From: Elusimicrobiota bacterium
GTDB taxonomy: Bacteria; Elusimicrobiota; Elusimicrobia; UBA1565; UBA9628
Length of the DNA: 64,000 bases
Direction: 5' to 3'
Assembly: GCA_028871595.1 (NCBI GenBank)
Contig: JAGWMT010000001.1
Coordinates: 48,827 to 112,826 of the forward strand
Positions 16,266-25,299 of this stretch are shown piece after piece. Position 1 is the stretch's first letter. Each line of letters begins with the position of its first letter. Under the pieces are notes generated by a model, which saw only the letters and a list, made by a program, of their open reading frames with translations, was not told the DNA's origin and did not search any database. A program made the position numbers and the translations under genes.

Positions 16266-17824
16266 TGCCGATCGCGACTCGCGAAGCCGAGAAAATACTC
16301 ATCCTCGACTTCGGGAGCCAGTACACCCAGTTGATCGCGCGCCGGCTGCGGGAACTGGAAGTGTACTGCGAGATTCTTCCGTACAAGGCCTCACGCGCGC
16401 AAATCGAAGCCGCCAAGCCCGCCGGAATCGTCCTGTCGGGCGGCCCGGACTCCGTCCACCGCGCCGGCTCCCCCCGCCCCGATCCGTTCGTGTTCGAGGC
16501 CGGCGTGCCCGTGCTGGGCATCTGCTACGGCATGCAGCTGCTCGTCGCGCTGCACGGAGGCAAGGTCGTCCCCGCGAAGAAGCGCGAATACGGCCACGCG
16601 GACCTGGAGATCGTCGCCGACAGCCCCCTGTTCGCCGATCTGCCGAAGCATCTTCAAGTCTGGATGAGCCACGGAGACAGCGCCGAGCGCTTGAACAACG
16701 GCTTCCGCGTGGACGCGCGCACCGGCTCGGCCCCGTTCGCCGCGATCTCCGACCAGGGGAAGAACTGGTACGGGATCCAGTTCCACCCCGAGGTGGTCCA
16801 CACCCCCCTGGGCTCTAAAGTGCTGGAAAATTTCGCGCGCCGCATCTGCCGCTTCGAGAAGCGCTGGACCATGACGTCCCTTCTCGACACCCAGGTCGCC
16901 GCCATCCGCGCCCAGGTCGGCGAGACGGGCAAAGTCGTTTGCGCCCTCTCCGGCGGAGTGGACTCGTCGGTCGCGGCCGCTTTGATCTCGCGCGCGATCG
17001 GGCCGAGACTTTCATGCATTTACGTCGACACCGGCCTGGGACGCCACGGCGACCGGGAGCGCGCGGAACGCGTGCTCGGCCGGGAACTGAAGCTCAACCT
17101 GAAGGTCGTGGATGCCTCCAAAATATTCCTGGGCCGTTTGAAAGGCGTCTCCGACCCGGAAAAGAAACGCAAGATCATCGGCAAATCGTTCATCGAAGTC
17201 TTTGACAAGGAAGCGAAGCGCATCAAGGGCGTCGAATTCCTCGCCCAGGGCACCCTCTACCCGGACGTCATCGAGTCCGTTTCCGTTCACGGCCCCTCCG
17301 TCGTGATCAAATCGCACCACAACGTGGGCGGCCTTCCGAAGAAGATGAAGCTGAAGCTGGTGGAGCCGCTGCGGATGCTGTTCAAGGACGAGGTCCGCCG
17401 CCTGGGCAAGGAGATGGGCATCTCCCACGACCTGCTGGGCGCGCACCCCTTCCCGGGCCCCGGCCTGGCCATCCGCGTGCTGGGCGCGGTCACGCCCGAA
17501 CTGCTCAAGACTTTGCGCGACGCCGACTTGATCCTCCGCGAGGAGCTGACGTCCGCCGGCTGGTACGACAAGGTCTGGCAGGCCTTCGTGGTCATCCTCC
17601 CCTCCGTGCGCTCCGTGGGCGTCATGGGCGACGAGCGCACCTACGAGAACACCGTCGTGCTCCGCTCCGTGGACAGCCGCGACGGCATGACCGCCGACTG
17701 GTCCCGCCTGCCCCACGACCTGATCGCCAAGATCTCCAGCCGCATCGTCAGCGAAGTGAAGGGCGTCAACCGCGTCGCCTACGACGTGAGCTCCAAGCCC
17801 CCGGCCACCATCGAATGGGAGTAA
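16265..17824 (+). CDS. guaA: GMP synthase (glutamine-hydrolysing)
   Basis: This 519-residue, two-domain GMP synthase converts XMP to GMP with glutamine and ATP. The class I glutaminase half (about 10-200) has SGGPDSV, the nucleophile Cys in GICYGMQ (about 87) and the catalytic His/Glu in QFHPE. The ATP-pyrophosphatase half has the PP-loop SGGVDSSV and the C-terminal dimerisation region ending PPATIEWE, as in the family. The start ATG overlaps the guaB3 stop (TAATG), so XMP formation and use are encoded together. The end overlaps purC by 10 nt. Confidence 0.96.
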   Translation: MPIATREAEKILILDFGSQYTQLIARRLRELEVYCEILPYKASRAQIEAAKPAGIVLSGGPDSVHRAGSPRPDPFVFEAGVPVLGICYGMQLLVALHGGKVVPAKKREYGHADLEIVADSPLFADLPKHLQVWMSHGDSAERLNNGFRVDARTGSAPFAAISDQGKNWYGIQFHPEVVHTPLGSKVLENFARRICRFEKRWTMTSLLDTQVAAIRAQVGETGKVVCALSGGVDSSVAAALISRAIGPRLSCIYVDTGLGRHGDRERAERVLGRELKLNLKVVDASKIFLGRLKGVSDPEKKRKIIGKSFIEVFDKEAKRIKGVEFLAQGTLYPDVIESVSVHGPSVVIKSHHNVGGLPKKMKLKLVEPLRMLFKDEVRRLGKEMGISHDLLGAHPFPGPGLAIRVLGAVTPELLKTLRDADLILREELTSAGWYDKVWQAFVVILPSVRSVGVMGDERTYENTVVLRSVDSRDGMTADWSRLPHDLIAKISSRIVSEVKGVNRVAYDVSSKPPATIEWE

Positions 17825-18714
17825 CATTGAACTCGCCCGCGTCGGTCGACGTCGCCGGTCTCCCCCTCCTGCGCCGCGGGAAGGTGCGGGACGTTTATGA
17901 CCTGGGCGACAAGCTTTTGATGGTCGCGTCCGACCGCCTGTCCGCCTTCGACGTCGTGCTTCCCACGGCGATCACGGGCAAAGGAAAGATTCTCACCGCC
18001 GCGGCCTTGTTCTGGTTTGATCGAACGAAGGATGTCGTCAAGAACCACCTGATTTCCGCCGACTTCGAAACGATTCGGAAGGCGATGCCCAACGGCGTGA
18101 CGCTCGACAAAGCGTGGTTCGATGGACGTATGATGCTGGTCCACAAAGCCAAACGGATCGACGTCGAGTGCGTCGCGCGGGCGTATCTGGCGGGTTCAGG
18201 GTGGAAGGAGTACAAACGGAATGGACTCGTCGGCGGTCACGAACTTCCCGCCGGCCTCCTGGAAGCTTCGAAGCTGCCCGAAACGATTTTTACGCCCGCG
18301 ACGAAAGCGGATGAAGGACATGACGAAAACATCACCCGTGAACAGCTCTCCTCCCGGGTCGGCCCCGACCTTTCTTCTCAACTTGAGAAGCTGACTCTCG
18401 CCGTTTTTGCCCGCGCCGCGGAACACCTCGAAGCGCGCGGGCTCATACTGGCCGATACAAAGTTTGAATTCGGATATATCAACGGCGAACTGCGCCTGAT
18501 CGATGAAATATTGACCCCCGACTCCTCCCGCGTTTGGGAAAAATCCGACTGGAGGCCGGGAAAAACGCCCGACGGCTTCGACAAGCAATTCGTGCGCGAC
18601 TGGCTGGAGCGCTCCGGCTGGAACAAGCAAGCCCCCGGCCCCGAGCTGCCCGCCGCCGTCGTCGAGGGAACGTTGGCCCGGTACCGCGATTTCCTCACGA
18701 AGGTGACGCGATGA
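17815..18714 (+). CDS. purC: Phosphoribosylaminoimidazole-succinocarboxamide synthase
   Basis: This 299-residue SAICAR synthetase joins CAIR and aspartate with ATP. Signatures are RRGKVRDVYDLGDKLLMVASDRLSAFDV at the N-terminus, ECVARAYLAGSGWKEY, and LILADTKFEFG followed by LIDEILTPDSSRVW. The start is ATG 17815 inside the guaA 3' end; TTG 17827 is an alternative only four codons later. The stop overlaps the ATG of purS (ATGA). Confidence 0.96.
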   Translation: MGVTLNSPASVDVAGLPLLRRGKVRDVYDLGDKLLMVASDRLSAFDVVLPTAITGKGKILTAAALFWFDRTKDVVKNHLISADFETIRKAMPNGVTLDKAWFDGRMMLVHKAKRIDVECVARAYLAGSGWKEYKRNGLVGGHELPAGLLEASKLPETIFTPATKADEGHDENITREQLSSRVGPDLSSQLEKLTLAVFARAAEHLEARGLILADTKFEFGYINGELRLIDEILTPDSSRVWEKSDWRPGKTPDGFDKQFVRDWLERSGWNKQAPGPELPAAVVEGTLARYRDFLTKVTR

Positions 18715-19211
18715 GCGTGCGCGTCCAGCCGACGAACACCCATTTGATCGAAGTCCGCCTGCGCCCGGAGCACTCCGACGCGGAAGGAACCGCCGCTTTG
18801 GCCCTTCTTCAATCGCAGGGGCTCTCCTCCTTGCGGGAGTCGCGCGTGTCGCGCCTGTTCGAGATCAAGGGCCCGATCTCCGCCAACCAGGTCCTGCAGG
18901 CCGCCAAGGACCTCCTGTGCGACGCCGTGACGCAGGAGTTCCGCGTCATCGCGCCCGTCCCGGCCCCAATGAACGGCATGAATTTCTGGCGCGTCGAGGT
19001 CTGGCTGAAGCCGACCGTCACCGACCCCGTCGGTGAGACCGTCCGCGACGCGATCGCCGACATGGGCCTGCCCCGGCCGGACGCCGTGCGCTGCGCGATG
19101 GTTTACCGCCTGGGCGGCCGCACCACGAAGGCCCAAATCGAGAAAGCCGTGGCCAAGACCCTGGCCAATCCCCTGATCCACCGCGCCGTCGTCACCGAGG
19201 CCCACCCGTGA
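18711..19211 (+). CDS. purS: PurS subunit with two tandem PurS domains
   Basis: The 166-residue product is about twice the usual 80 residues of PurS, the small structural subunit of formylglycinamidine ribonucleotide synthase. Residues 10-80 (IEVRLRPEHSDAEGTAAL ... VSRLFEIKG) and 88-160 (WRVEVWLKPTVTDPVGETV ... CAMVYRLGG) are each PurS-like, so it looks like a fused tandem copy. Classic PurS forms a dimer in the PurLQS complex, so the fusion may replace dimerisation. The gene lies exactly between purC and purL with 4-nt overlaps on both sides, as expected for the complex. Confidence 0.85.
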   Translation: MSVRVQPTNTHLIEVRLRPEHSDAEGTAALALLQSQGLSSLRESRVSRLFEIKGPISANQVLQAAKDLLCDAVTQEFRVIAPVPAPMNGMNFWRVEVWLKPTVTDPVGETVRDAIADMGLPRPDAVRCAMVYRLGGRTTKAQIEKAVAKTLANPLIHRAVVTEAHP

Positions 19212-21634
19212 GCACTCCCGCCGCCGAAAAGACCGCCGACGTCCTGACCGTCCTGGGTAAATCCCCGAAGGAACTGCGCGCCCTGGGAGACGCCCGGCAC
19301 CTGTCGCTCAACGACGCCGAATGGTCCGCGGTCCAGGCGCATTTCAAGGCCCTCAAGCGCGAGCCGTCCTTGGCCGAAGTGGAGACGATCGCCCAGACCT
19401 GGTCCGAGCACTGCAAGCACAAGACCTTCACCAGCCCCATCCGCTACACGGAAGGCAAGAAGACCCGGACCATCAAGAACCTTTTCCAGGAGACCATCGT
19501 CGCGGCCACCGCGGCCGTCAAGAAGCCGTGGTGCCTGTCGGTGTTCGAGGACAACGCCGGCGTCGTGGCGTTCGGCAAGAAGTGGGCGCTGGCCTTCAAG
19601 GCGGAGACCCACAATCATCCCTCGGCGCTGGAGCCCTACGGCGGCGCGGAGACCGGCGTGGGCGGCGTGGTCCGCGACGTGCTGGGCTGCGGCCTGGGCG
19701 CCAAGCCCGTCCTGAACACCGACGTGTTCTGCTTCGGCCGTCCGGACTTCAAGGGCGCGCTCCCCGAGGGCGCGCACCATCCGTCCCGCACCCTGCGCGG
19801 CGTCGTCTCCGGCGTGCGCGACTACGGCAACCGCATGGGCATCCCCACCGCGGCCGGCGGCATCTGGTTCGACGACGAGTACCGCCTGAACCCGCTGGTA
19901 TTCGTGGGCACCGTCGGCCTCCTGCCGCAATGGGCGGTGAAGAAGTCCGTGAAGGCCGGCGACCTGATCGTCGCCGCCGGCGGACGCACCGGCCGCGACG
20001 GCCTGCACGGCGCCACCTTTTCCTCGGCGAACCTGGGCGCGGACGCCCCCTCCTCGGCCGTGCAGATCGGCCACGCGATCGCCGAAAAGCGAGCGTTGGA
20101 CGCCGTCCTGCGCGCGCGGGACAAGAAGCTGTATGCCTCCATCACCGACTGCGGCGCGGGAGGATTCTCCTCGGCGATCGGCGAGTTGGGCGCGAAATGC
20201 GGCGCCCATGTCCGCCTGGAGGCCGCGCCGCTCAAGATGTCCGACCTGGACAGCTGGGAGATCTGGCTGTCGGAGTCCCAGGAGCGCATGGTCATGGCCG
20301 TCCCGCCCAAGAATCTTAAGGCGCTGGAAGCCGTGTTCGCCGCCGAGGGCTGCGAGACCGCCGTCATCGGCGAGTTCACGCGCGACGGCCGCCTGCTGGT
20401 CACCCATCACGACGCCACCGTGGTGGACCTGGACATGAAGTTCCTGCACCACGGCCTTCCCCGCGTGGAGCGCGAGGCCGTCTGGACCGCGGCCGCGCAC
20501 CCGAAGGCGTCCGGCGGGGCCGAGAAGAAGCTCTCCGTCGTCCTGCGCGAGGCGGTGGCGCACCTCAACGTGTGTTCCCGCGAGTGGGTGATCCGGCAGT
20601 ACGACCACGAGGTCCAGGGCGGCACGGTGATCAAGCCCCTGCAGGGCGTGCGCCACGACGGCCCCGGCGACGCCTGCGTGATGTGGCCGCACGCCGCCAC
20701 CGGCGACATGGACGATTTCTCGGGCTTCACCGTGGCGCACGGCCTCAATCCGGACTACGGCCGCATCGACCCCTACTGGATGGCGATGGCCTGCGTGGAC
20801 GAGGCCCTGCGCAATCTGACCTGCGTGGGCGGCGACCCGTCGCGCGCCGCGCTGCTGGACAATTTCTGCTGGGCCAGCCCCGCGGATCCGAAGCAGCTGG
20901 GCGCGCTGGTGCGCGCCGCCGAGGGCTGCCGCGACGCGGCGAAAGGCTTCTCCGCGCCGTTCATCTCCGGCAAGGACAGCCTGTACAACCAGTCGAAGGA
21001 CGAGAAGGGCAAGGAGCTCCCCATCCCCGGCACCTTGCTCATCTCCGCCCTGGCCCCGGTCCCCGACGTGCGCAAGTCCATCACCATGGATTTCAAGGGC
21101 CCGGGCAACGCCCTGTACCTGATCGGCCGCACCAACGACGAGCTGGGCGGGTCGCTGTACCACCGCCTTCTCGGGCGCGCGGGCGGCGAGCCTCCGAAGG
21201 TCACCCCGGCCCAGGCGTTGGACGGCTTCAAGTCCCTGCACGCCGCCATCCTGAAAGGCCAGGTGCTCTCGGCCCACGATCTCTCCGACGGCGGCCTGGC
21301 CGTCTGCGCGTCCGAGATGGGCTTCTCCGGCGAGTTCGGCTGCCTGATCGACCTGGACGAGGTCCCGCGCGACCCGCGTATTTATTCAAACGAAACGCTG
21401 CTGTTCTCCGAGAGCCCCAGCCGCATTTTGGTCGAGGTGACTCCCGAGAACGAAAGCGCCTTCCTGCGCCACTTCGGCAAGGGCGCCAAGGCGGCGCCCG
21501 TGCGCCGCGTCGGCCAGACCACCGCGAATCCGATCCTCAAGGTCGTGGGCCTGGACGGCTCGTCCATCATGGAGGAGCCGCTGAGCGAGCTCAAGAATCT
21601 GTGGCAGAAGACTTTGCCCGGGATGCTGGGATGA
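19208..21634 (+). CDS. purL: Phosphoribosylformylglycinamidine synthase, large subunit
   Basis: This 808-residue small-type PurL is used with separate PurQ and PurS. It converts FGAR to FGAM with ATP and ammonia from PurQ. Visible motifs include SEHCKHKTF near residue 75, AFKAETHNHPSALEPYGGAETGVGG, GGRTGRDGLHGATFSS, the second AIRS-like half with VMWPHAATGD and FISGKDSLYNQ, and the late LSAHDLSDGGLAV. It is somewhat longer than the usual 720-750 residues, with a short N-terminal extension. The GTG start overlaps the purS stop (GTGA). Confidence 0.95.
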   Translation: MSTPAAEKTADVLTVLGKSPKELRALGDARHLSLNDAEWSAVQAHFKALKREPSLAEVETIAQTWSEHCKHKTFTSPIRYTEGKKTRTIKNLFQETIVAATAAVKKPWCLSVFEDNAGVVAFGKKWALAFKAETHNHPSALEPYGGAETGVGGVVRDVLGCGLGAKPVLNTDVFCFGRPDFKGALPEGAHHPSRTLRGVVSGVRDYGNRMGIPTAAGGIWFDDEYRLNPLVFVGTVGLLPQWAVKKSVKAGDLIVAAGGRTGRDGLHGATFSSANLGADAPSSAVQIGHAIAEKRALDAVLRARDKKLYASITDCGAGGFSSAIGELGAKCGAHVRLEAAPLKMSDLDSWEIWLSESQERMVMAVPPKNLKALEAVFAAEGCETAVIGEFTRDGRLLVTHHDATVVDLDMKFLHHGLPRVEREAVWTAAAHPKASGGAEKKLSVVLREAVAHLNVCSREWVIRQYDHEVQGGTVIKPLQGVRHDGPGDACVMWPHAATGDMDDFSGFTVAHGLNPDYGRIDPYWMAMACVDEALRNLTCVGGDPSRAALLDNFCWASPADPKQLGALVRAAEGCRDAAKGFSAPFISGKDSLYNQSKDEKGKELPIPGTLLISALAPVPDVRKSITMDFKGPGNALYLIGRTNDELGGSLYHRLLGRAGGEPPKVTPAQALDGFKSLHAAILKGQVLSAHDLSDGGLAVCASEMGFSGEFGCLIDLDEVPRDPRIYSNETLLFSESPSRILVEVTPENESAFLRHFGKGAKAAPVRRVGQTTANPILKVVGLDGSSIMEEPLSELKNLWQKTLPGMLG

Positions 21635-22404
21635 AGAAGCCCAAGATCCTCATCCTGCGCGCCGCCGGCACCAACTGCGAGTTGGAGACGGCCAACGCCT
21701 TCGCCGCCGTGGGCGGCGAACCTGATTTGGTCCACATCAACGAGATCAAGGCCGGCAAGAAGCGCCTGATGGACTACGCCGTGCTGGCCATCCCCGGCGG
21801 CTTCTCCTACGGCGACGACGTGGGCGCCGGCAAGGTCCTGGCCAATCAGATCCGACACACGCTCACCGACCTGCGCCAGTTCGTGAGGCTGGGCCGGCCC
21901 GTGATCGGCATCTGCAACGGCTTCCAGGTACTGGTCAAGGCCGGCATCCTGCCGCACTCGAACGCCTGCGACCAGATCGCCAGCTTCACCTTCAACGACT
22001 CCGGCAAGTTCGAGGCGCGCTGGACCCATCTGCGACTGAACACCCAGTCGTCGTGCCTGTTCTTCAAGGGCCTGCCCGAGATGATCGAGCTGCCCGTCGC
22101 CCACGGCGAGGGCAAGCTGGTCTTGAAGTCCCCGCGCCATCTCGAGGATCTGAAGAAGAATAAGTCCATCGCGCTGCAGTACGTCAGCGAGGACGGCAAG
22201 CTTCTGGGCTACCCGAGCAATCCGAACGGGTCCCTTTTCAACATCGCCGGGCTCACCAATCCCGAGGGCAACGTGCTGGGTCTGATGCCCCACCCCGAGC
22301 GCTTCATCGAAATCCACCAGCACCCGAACTGGACCCGCCAGACGTACCGCAAGCAGGCGGTCGGGCTGGAAATGTTCAAGAACGCCGTCGACCACGCCCG
22401 CTGA
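21631..22404 (+). CDS. purQ: Phosphoribosylformylglycinamidine synthase, glutaminase subunit
   Basis: This 257-residue class I glutamine amidotransferase has nucleophile Cys in GICNGFQVL, IPGGFSYGDDVGAGKV near the start and the His-Glu pair in LMPHPER near the C-terminus. It supplies ammonia to PurL. The ATG overlaps the purL stop (ATGA). It is the last gene of the guaB3-guaA-purC-purS-purL-purQ series and is followed by a terminator-like hairpin. Confidence 0.95.
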   Translation: MKKPKILILRAAGTNCELETANAFAAVGGEPDLVHINEIKAGKKRLMDYAVLAIPGGFSYGDDVGAGKVLANQIRHTLTDLRQFVRLGRPVIGICNGFQVLVKAGILPHSNACDQIASFTFNDSGKFEARWTHLRLNTQSSCLFFKGLPEMIELPVAHGEGKLVLKSPRHLEDLKKNKSIALQYVSEDGKLLGYPSNPNGSLFNIAGLTNPEGNVLGLMPHPERFIEIHQHPNWTRQTYRKQAVGLEMFKNAVDHAR

Positions 22405-22407
22405 GGC

Positions 22408-22431
22408 CGGCGGCGTGCCCCGCCGTTATTT
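22408..22431 (+). terminator. Intrinsic terminator after purQ
   Basis: CGGCGG (22408-22413), a 6-nt loop and CCGCCG (22420-22425) are followed by TTATTT. It sits between convergent purQ and the Cys-rich protein gene. Confidence 0.55.
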
Positions 22432-22442
22432 GACGGGAGAGC

Positions 22443-23555
22443 TCATTTCATCTTTTTCGGCATGATCTTCTCGCCGGCGGCGATGAGTCGATCTTTCAGA
22501 GCGTAGATCTTGTCGAGGCGCTCGTTGATGCCCGCCAAGGTCGCGGCGTCGCCGGTGGCGTTCTTGAGCGCGCCGGAGACCTGGCGCAGGACCGCGTCGA
22601 ACTTCCGCGCTTGCTCATCGGCGTAGCGCGGCGCGTACACGGCCTTGCAGGCCTTGCGCCGGATGTCGCGCATATAGTCTTCGCACGCGGAGACCGGCTT
22701 GCCCAGCAGGACGCGGCACAGGCCGCCGTAGCAGTCCGACTCCTTGCCCGACGAGCGCGCGACGACGAAGCTCGCGTACTCCCGGCATAGGTCCTGGTCC
22801 GTCTTGTACCCCAAGGTGGGACACAGCTTCGGGTCGCCGAAGGCCACGCTGATCATGTGCAGGATCTCCGCGCGCGCGGCGCCCGCGGGCGCCGCCGCGA
22901 CGACGGGTTCCGGGTTTCCATCATAGGCGAACATCGCCCGGCAGAAGCGCCGCCGCGCGGCGGGGGTTTCAAACTTGCCCCCGCGCTGGCGCTCGGACGC
23001 GTGCACGGTCTCGCATTCCGCGATGAACGCCGGGTTCTTCGTGACCAGATCGCGGTACATCGTCAGCGCGGGCGGCCAGCTCATGCACCGGTCCTGCGCG
23101 GTCTGCTCCGGATGGGCGTGCGTGACCATATTCGGAGGTTCATTGGAGGCTTCCATGCGGCACACGTCGGGGCTCCGCGTCGCGACGGCCCGACAGATGT
23201 AGTAGCGCTCCCAATTGCTCGTGTCATAGTCCTTGCTGTCGTTGCCGACGGCGGCGGCCAATATGCCGCCCGCCCCCTTGAGGCCGGGGATCTTCATGTC
23301 GCGGGAGATCGTCGCGGCCGAGACGCCGTCCGGGCAGAAGGAGCCGTCGGCGCCGCCTTTCGACAAATTCTCCACGCCGACGACGATCGACTCGGCGGCC
23401 GCGATCTGGCCATCCACGCTCTTGAGCTGTTCGGCGGTCACCGGCACCAGCGCGGACACCGCCGGCGCGGGAGCGGGAGCGGCCGACGCGGCCGAGGCCA
23501 GGATCAGAGGAACGCAGAGCGCGGCAATCGCGGCCCGACGGCACGTTCGGTCCAT
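22443..23555 (-). CDS. Secreted Cys-rich protein (family member 1)
   Basis: The 370-residue product has a signal peptide (basic start, then AALCVPLILASAASA) and many Cys residues spread over the mature part. I do not recognise the family. Near the C-terminus DCYGGLCRVLLGKPVSACED matches a C-x(4-6)-C-x2-L-x(6-7)-C arrangement also found in two other proteins in this window (at 23605 and 26382), suggesting a local paralogous family with disulfides. The chosen start is the ATG at 23555, which has AAGGAG 7 nt upstream. An in-frame ATG at 23582 lacks a ribosome binding site and would push the signal peptide inward. Confidence 0.65.
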   Translation of the reverse strand: MDRTCRRAAIAALCVPLILASAASAAPAPAPAVSALVPVTAEQLKSVDGQIAAAESIVVGVENLSKGGADGSFCPDGVSAATISRDMKIPGLKGAGGILAAAVGNDSKDYDTSNWERYYICRAVATRSPDVCRMEASNEPPNMVTHAHPEQTAQDRCMSWPPALTMYRDLVTKNPAFIAECETVHASERQRGGKFETPAARRRFCRAMFAYDGNPEPVVAAAPAGAARAEILHMISVAFGDPKLCPTLGYKTDQDLCREYASFVVARSSGKESDCYGGLCRVLLGKPVSACEDYMRDIRRKACKAVYAPRYADEQARKFDAVLRQVSGALKNATGDAATLAGINERLDKIYALKDRLIAAGEKIMPKKMK

Positions 23556-23604
23556 GGATATCTCCTTATCCGACGAAGTCATGGTAGCACAGTCCGGAGG
23601 ACGC

Positions 23605-24420
23605 TCACAGCTTGGACCTCATCACGTTCCATTGCGCGTCGCTGGGTTTCAGCAACGGGAACTCTTTCGTGCAGAAGATGCGCACGGCCTGGCGGCCGAC
23701 GGCGCGGCAGGCCTTCTCCCCGTCGAACAGAGCCAGGCACATCAGGTCGCGAGACCGGCACAGCGACCGGTCGCGCGCGCGCAGCGCGTCCACCGCCGCG
23801 CCCTTCCATTCGCATTCCCGCCGCAGGCCCGGGGATTCGATCCCGGCGCAGGCGACGCCGCCGAGGAGGTAGTTGAAGAACCCGCGCCGCACCAGCCCCG
23901 GCAGCTTGCCGGGGCGCAGGGCGCGGGAGTGGTATACCTCGGAGGAGGCGTCCACCAGGTCCTCCGCCTTGACCGAAGGCTCCACGTTAAGCATGCGGCG
24001 CGCGAAAGGCAACAGGGAATCACGGGGCTCGCCAGCGACCAGCCCCGCGAGGAGCAGGTACCCGGCCGAGCGCGAGTCGCATACCGAGTACTCGAACACG
24101 CGCTGGTCGGCGATCGCCCCGCCGACCACCTTGTAGCGCTTCAAGTTCAACGCGGGCGCGGCCCCCGCGGACGGCCCGCCGGGGAAATAGGCGCACAGCG
24201 AAGGGCTCTTGGCCACCAGCTCCGAGCAAGTCGCGAAATCGTAAAGGCCCTCGCGCGATTCGTCGCCGAACTGGTGGGTGATCATCCCCTCGGGCGTGAT
24301 CTCGCTCAGGCACAGCGCGCGCTGTCGCTCGACGGGCAGACGGGACAGGTTCTCGGGCGCCGGAGCGGCGCCGGCCCGCGCGGACGAGGCCGTGATGAGG
24401 AAAAAGCACAAAGCCCGCAT
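23605..24420 (-). CDS. Secreted Cys-rich protein (family member 2)
   Basis: This 271-residue protein starts with the signal peptide MRALCFFLITASSARAG. The mature part carries several Cys residues and the motif LCRSRDLMCLALFDGEKAC, like those in the proteins at 22443 and 26382. Function unknown; periplasmic or secreted location is inferred from the signal peptide. The start is ATG 24420. The upstream in-frame TTG at 24456 is part of the -35 hexamer and so cannot be the start. The promoter ends 6 nt before the ATG. Confidence 0.65.
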   Translation of the reverse strand: MRALCFFLITASSARAGAAPAPENLSRLPVERQRALCLSEITPEGMITHQFGDESREGLYDFATCSELVAKSPSLCAYFPGGPSAGAAPALNLKRYKVVGGAIADQRVFEYSVCDSRSAGYLLLAGLVAGEPRDSLLPFARRMLNVEPSVKAEDLVDASSEVYHSRALRPGKLPGLVRRGFFNYLLGGVACAGIESPGLRRECEWKGAAVDALRARDRSLCRSRDLMCLALFDGEKACRAVGRQAVRIFCTKEFPLLKPSDAQWNVMRSKL

Positions 24421-24426
24421 GACCCG

Positions 24427-24456
24427 AGTGTAGCGCCCCCTCGCGACGGGAGTCAA
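24427..24456 (-). promoter_or_regulatory. Promoter of Cys-rich protein gene 2
   Basis: On the minus strand TTGACT (24456-24451), an 18-nt spacer and TACACT (24432-24427) are followed after 6 nt by the ATG at 24420, predicting a leaderless mRNA. Confidence 0.7.
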
Positions 24457-24531
24457 GGGGGGCCGTTTCTAGGTCTTTAGGCCCACGTCCCATGGGCCCC
24501 GAAGACTCATGCCCCGCTGGGCCCGAATGCT

Positions 24532-24537
24532 TATTCT
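24532..24537 (+). promoter_or_regulatory. -10 element of the gene at 24544
   Basis: TATTCT ends 6 nt before the ATG at 24544. No clear -35 is seen. It has the same spacing as the other leaderless candidates. Confidence 0.45.
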
Positions 24538-24543
24538 CTTCGC

Positions 24544-25248
24544 ATGATCCTCGCTCCCCTCCTTCTCGCGCTCGCCGCCGCCGCGCCCGCCCAGGATTTC
24601 ATGATGCCGGAGGAAATCGGAACCGTGATGCGGGGCATGCGAAACGTCGCCGCCCAATCCAAGGCCGCGGCGCGGCCTCCGGCGGCGGCCTCCGCCGAAG
24701 CGGATGCCTTCGCGCGCGCGCTGACCGCGGGGCTCTGGGGCGGCGGCCGGGCCGATCGCCTTCCTTCCCCGCTGCCGCGCGCGTTCGCGCTGACGGCGCC
24801 CGACGCGACGGCGCAGGCGACGCCGATCAACCGCGGATTCCAGGGACTCGGACCGGCGGGCAAAACGGGCCGGGTCAAAGGCCCCGGAATCTTCGGCTCG
24901 GGCGACGGCACCTACCGCGTGATCGAGAACACGCCGTGGCAGGTCGTGCTCCAGATGAAAACGGGCTATATCGACGGCCGCTTCACCCTGAAGCGCGACG
25001 CGGTCACGGGCAAGGACTCACTGGGCTTCGCGGGCCGACTCTGGGACGCCGACAACGGCCGCATGGGCCCTCCGACGGACAGCGTCAACGACGGCCAGGT
25101 CAGCTACGACGCCGCGTCGGACGCCGGCCGCATCGCCTGGCGCCTCAACGGCGAATGGAAGCAGGACGCCTACCACGGCGGCCGCGCCGGCGCCACGGGG
25201 ATGACGATCACCCTCGGCGGCCACGGCCACGACTTCCTCCAGGACTAG
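24544..25248 (+). CDS. Hypothetical secreted protein
   Basis: This 234-residue protein has signal peptide MILAPLLLALAAAAPAQ. The mature region starts with an Ala-rich helix-like part (to about 90), followed by a beta-rich part with GDGTYRVIENTPWQVVLQM, GYIDGRFTLKRD and a Gly/His-rich end (GGHGHDF). The second half looks like a small beta-sandwich or lipocalin-like fold, but no family is recognised. It is divergent from Cys-rich gene 2 and lies directly before a DctP-type binding protein gene. Confidence 0.55.
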   Translation: MILAPLLLALAAAAPAQDFMMPEEIGTVMRGMRNVAAQSKAAARPPAAASAEADAFARALTAGLWGGGRADRLPSPLPRAFALTAPDATAQATPINRGFQGLGPAGKTGRVKGPGIFGSGDGTYRVIENTPWQVVLQMKTGYIDGRFTLKRDAVTGKDSLGFAGRLWDADNGRMGPPTDSVNDGQVSYDAASDAGRIAWRLNGEWKQDAYHGGRAGATGMTITLGGHGHDFLQD

Positions 25249-25264
25249 CCCTCGTCATCCCGTA

Positions 25265-25293
25265 TTGACACCGCGGGGGGCGAGGACTATACT
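25265..25293 (+). promoter_or_regulatory. Consensus sigma-70 promoter of the first DctP-like gene
   Basis: TTGACA (25265-25270), a 17-nt spacer and TATACT (25288-25293) are followed after only 6 nt by ATG 25300. This near-perfect promoter puts the expected transcript start on the start codon. Confidence 0.85.
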
Positions 25294-25299
25294 AGCGAG

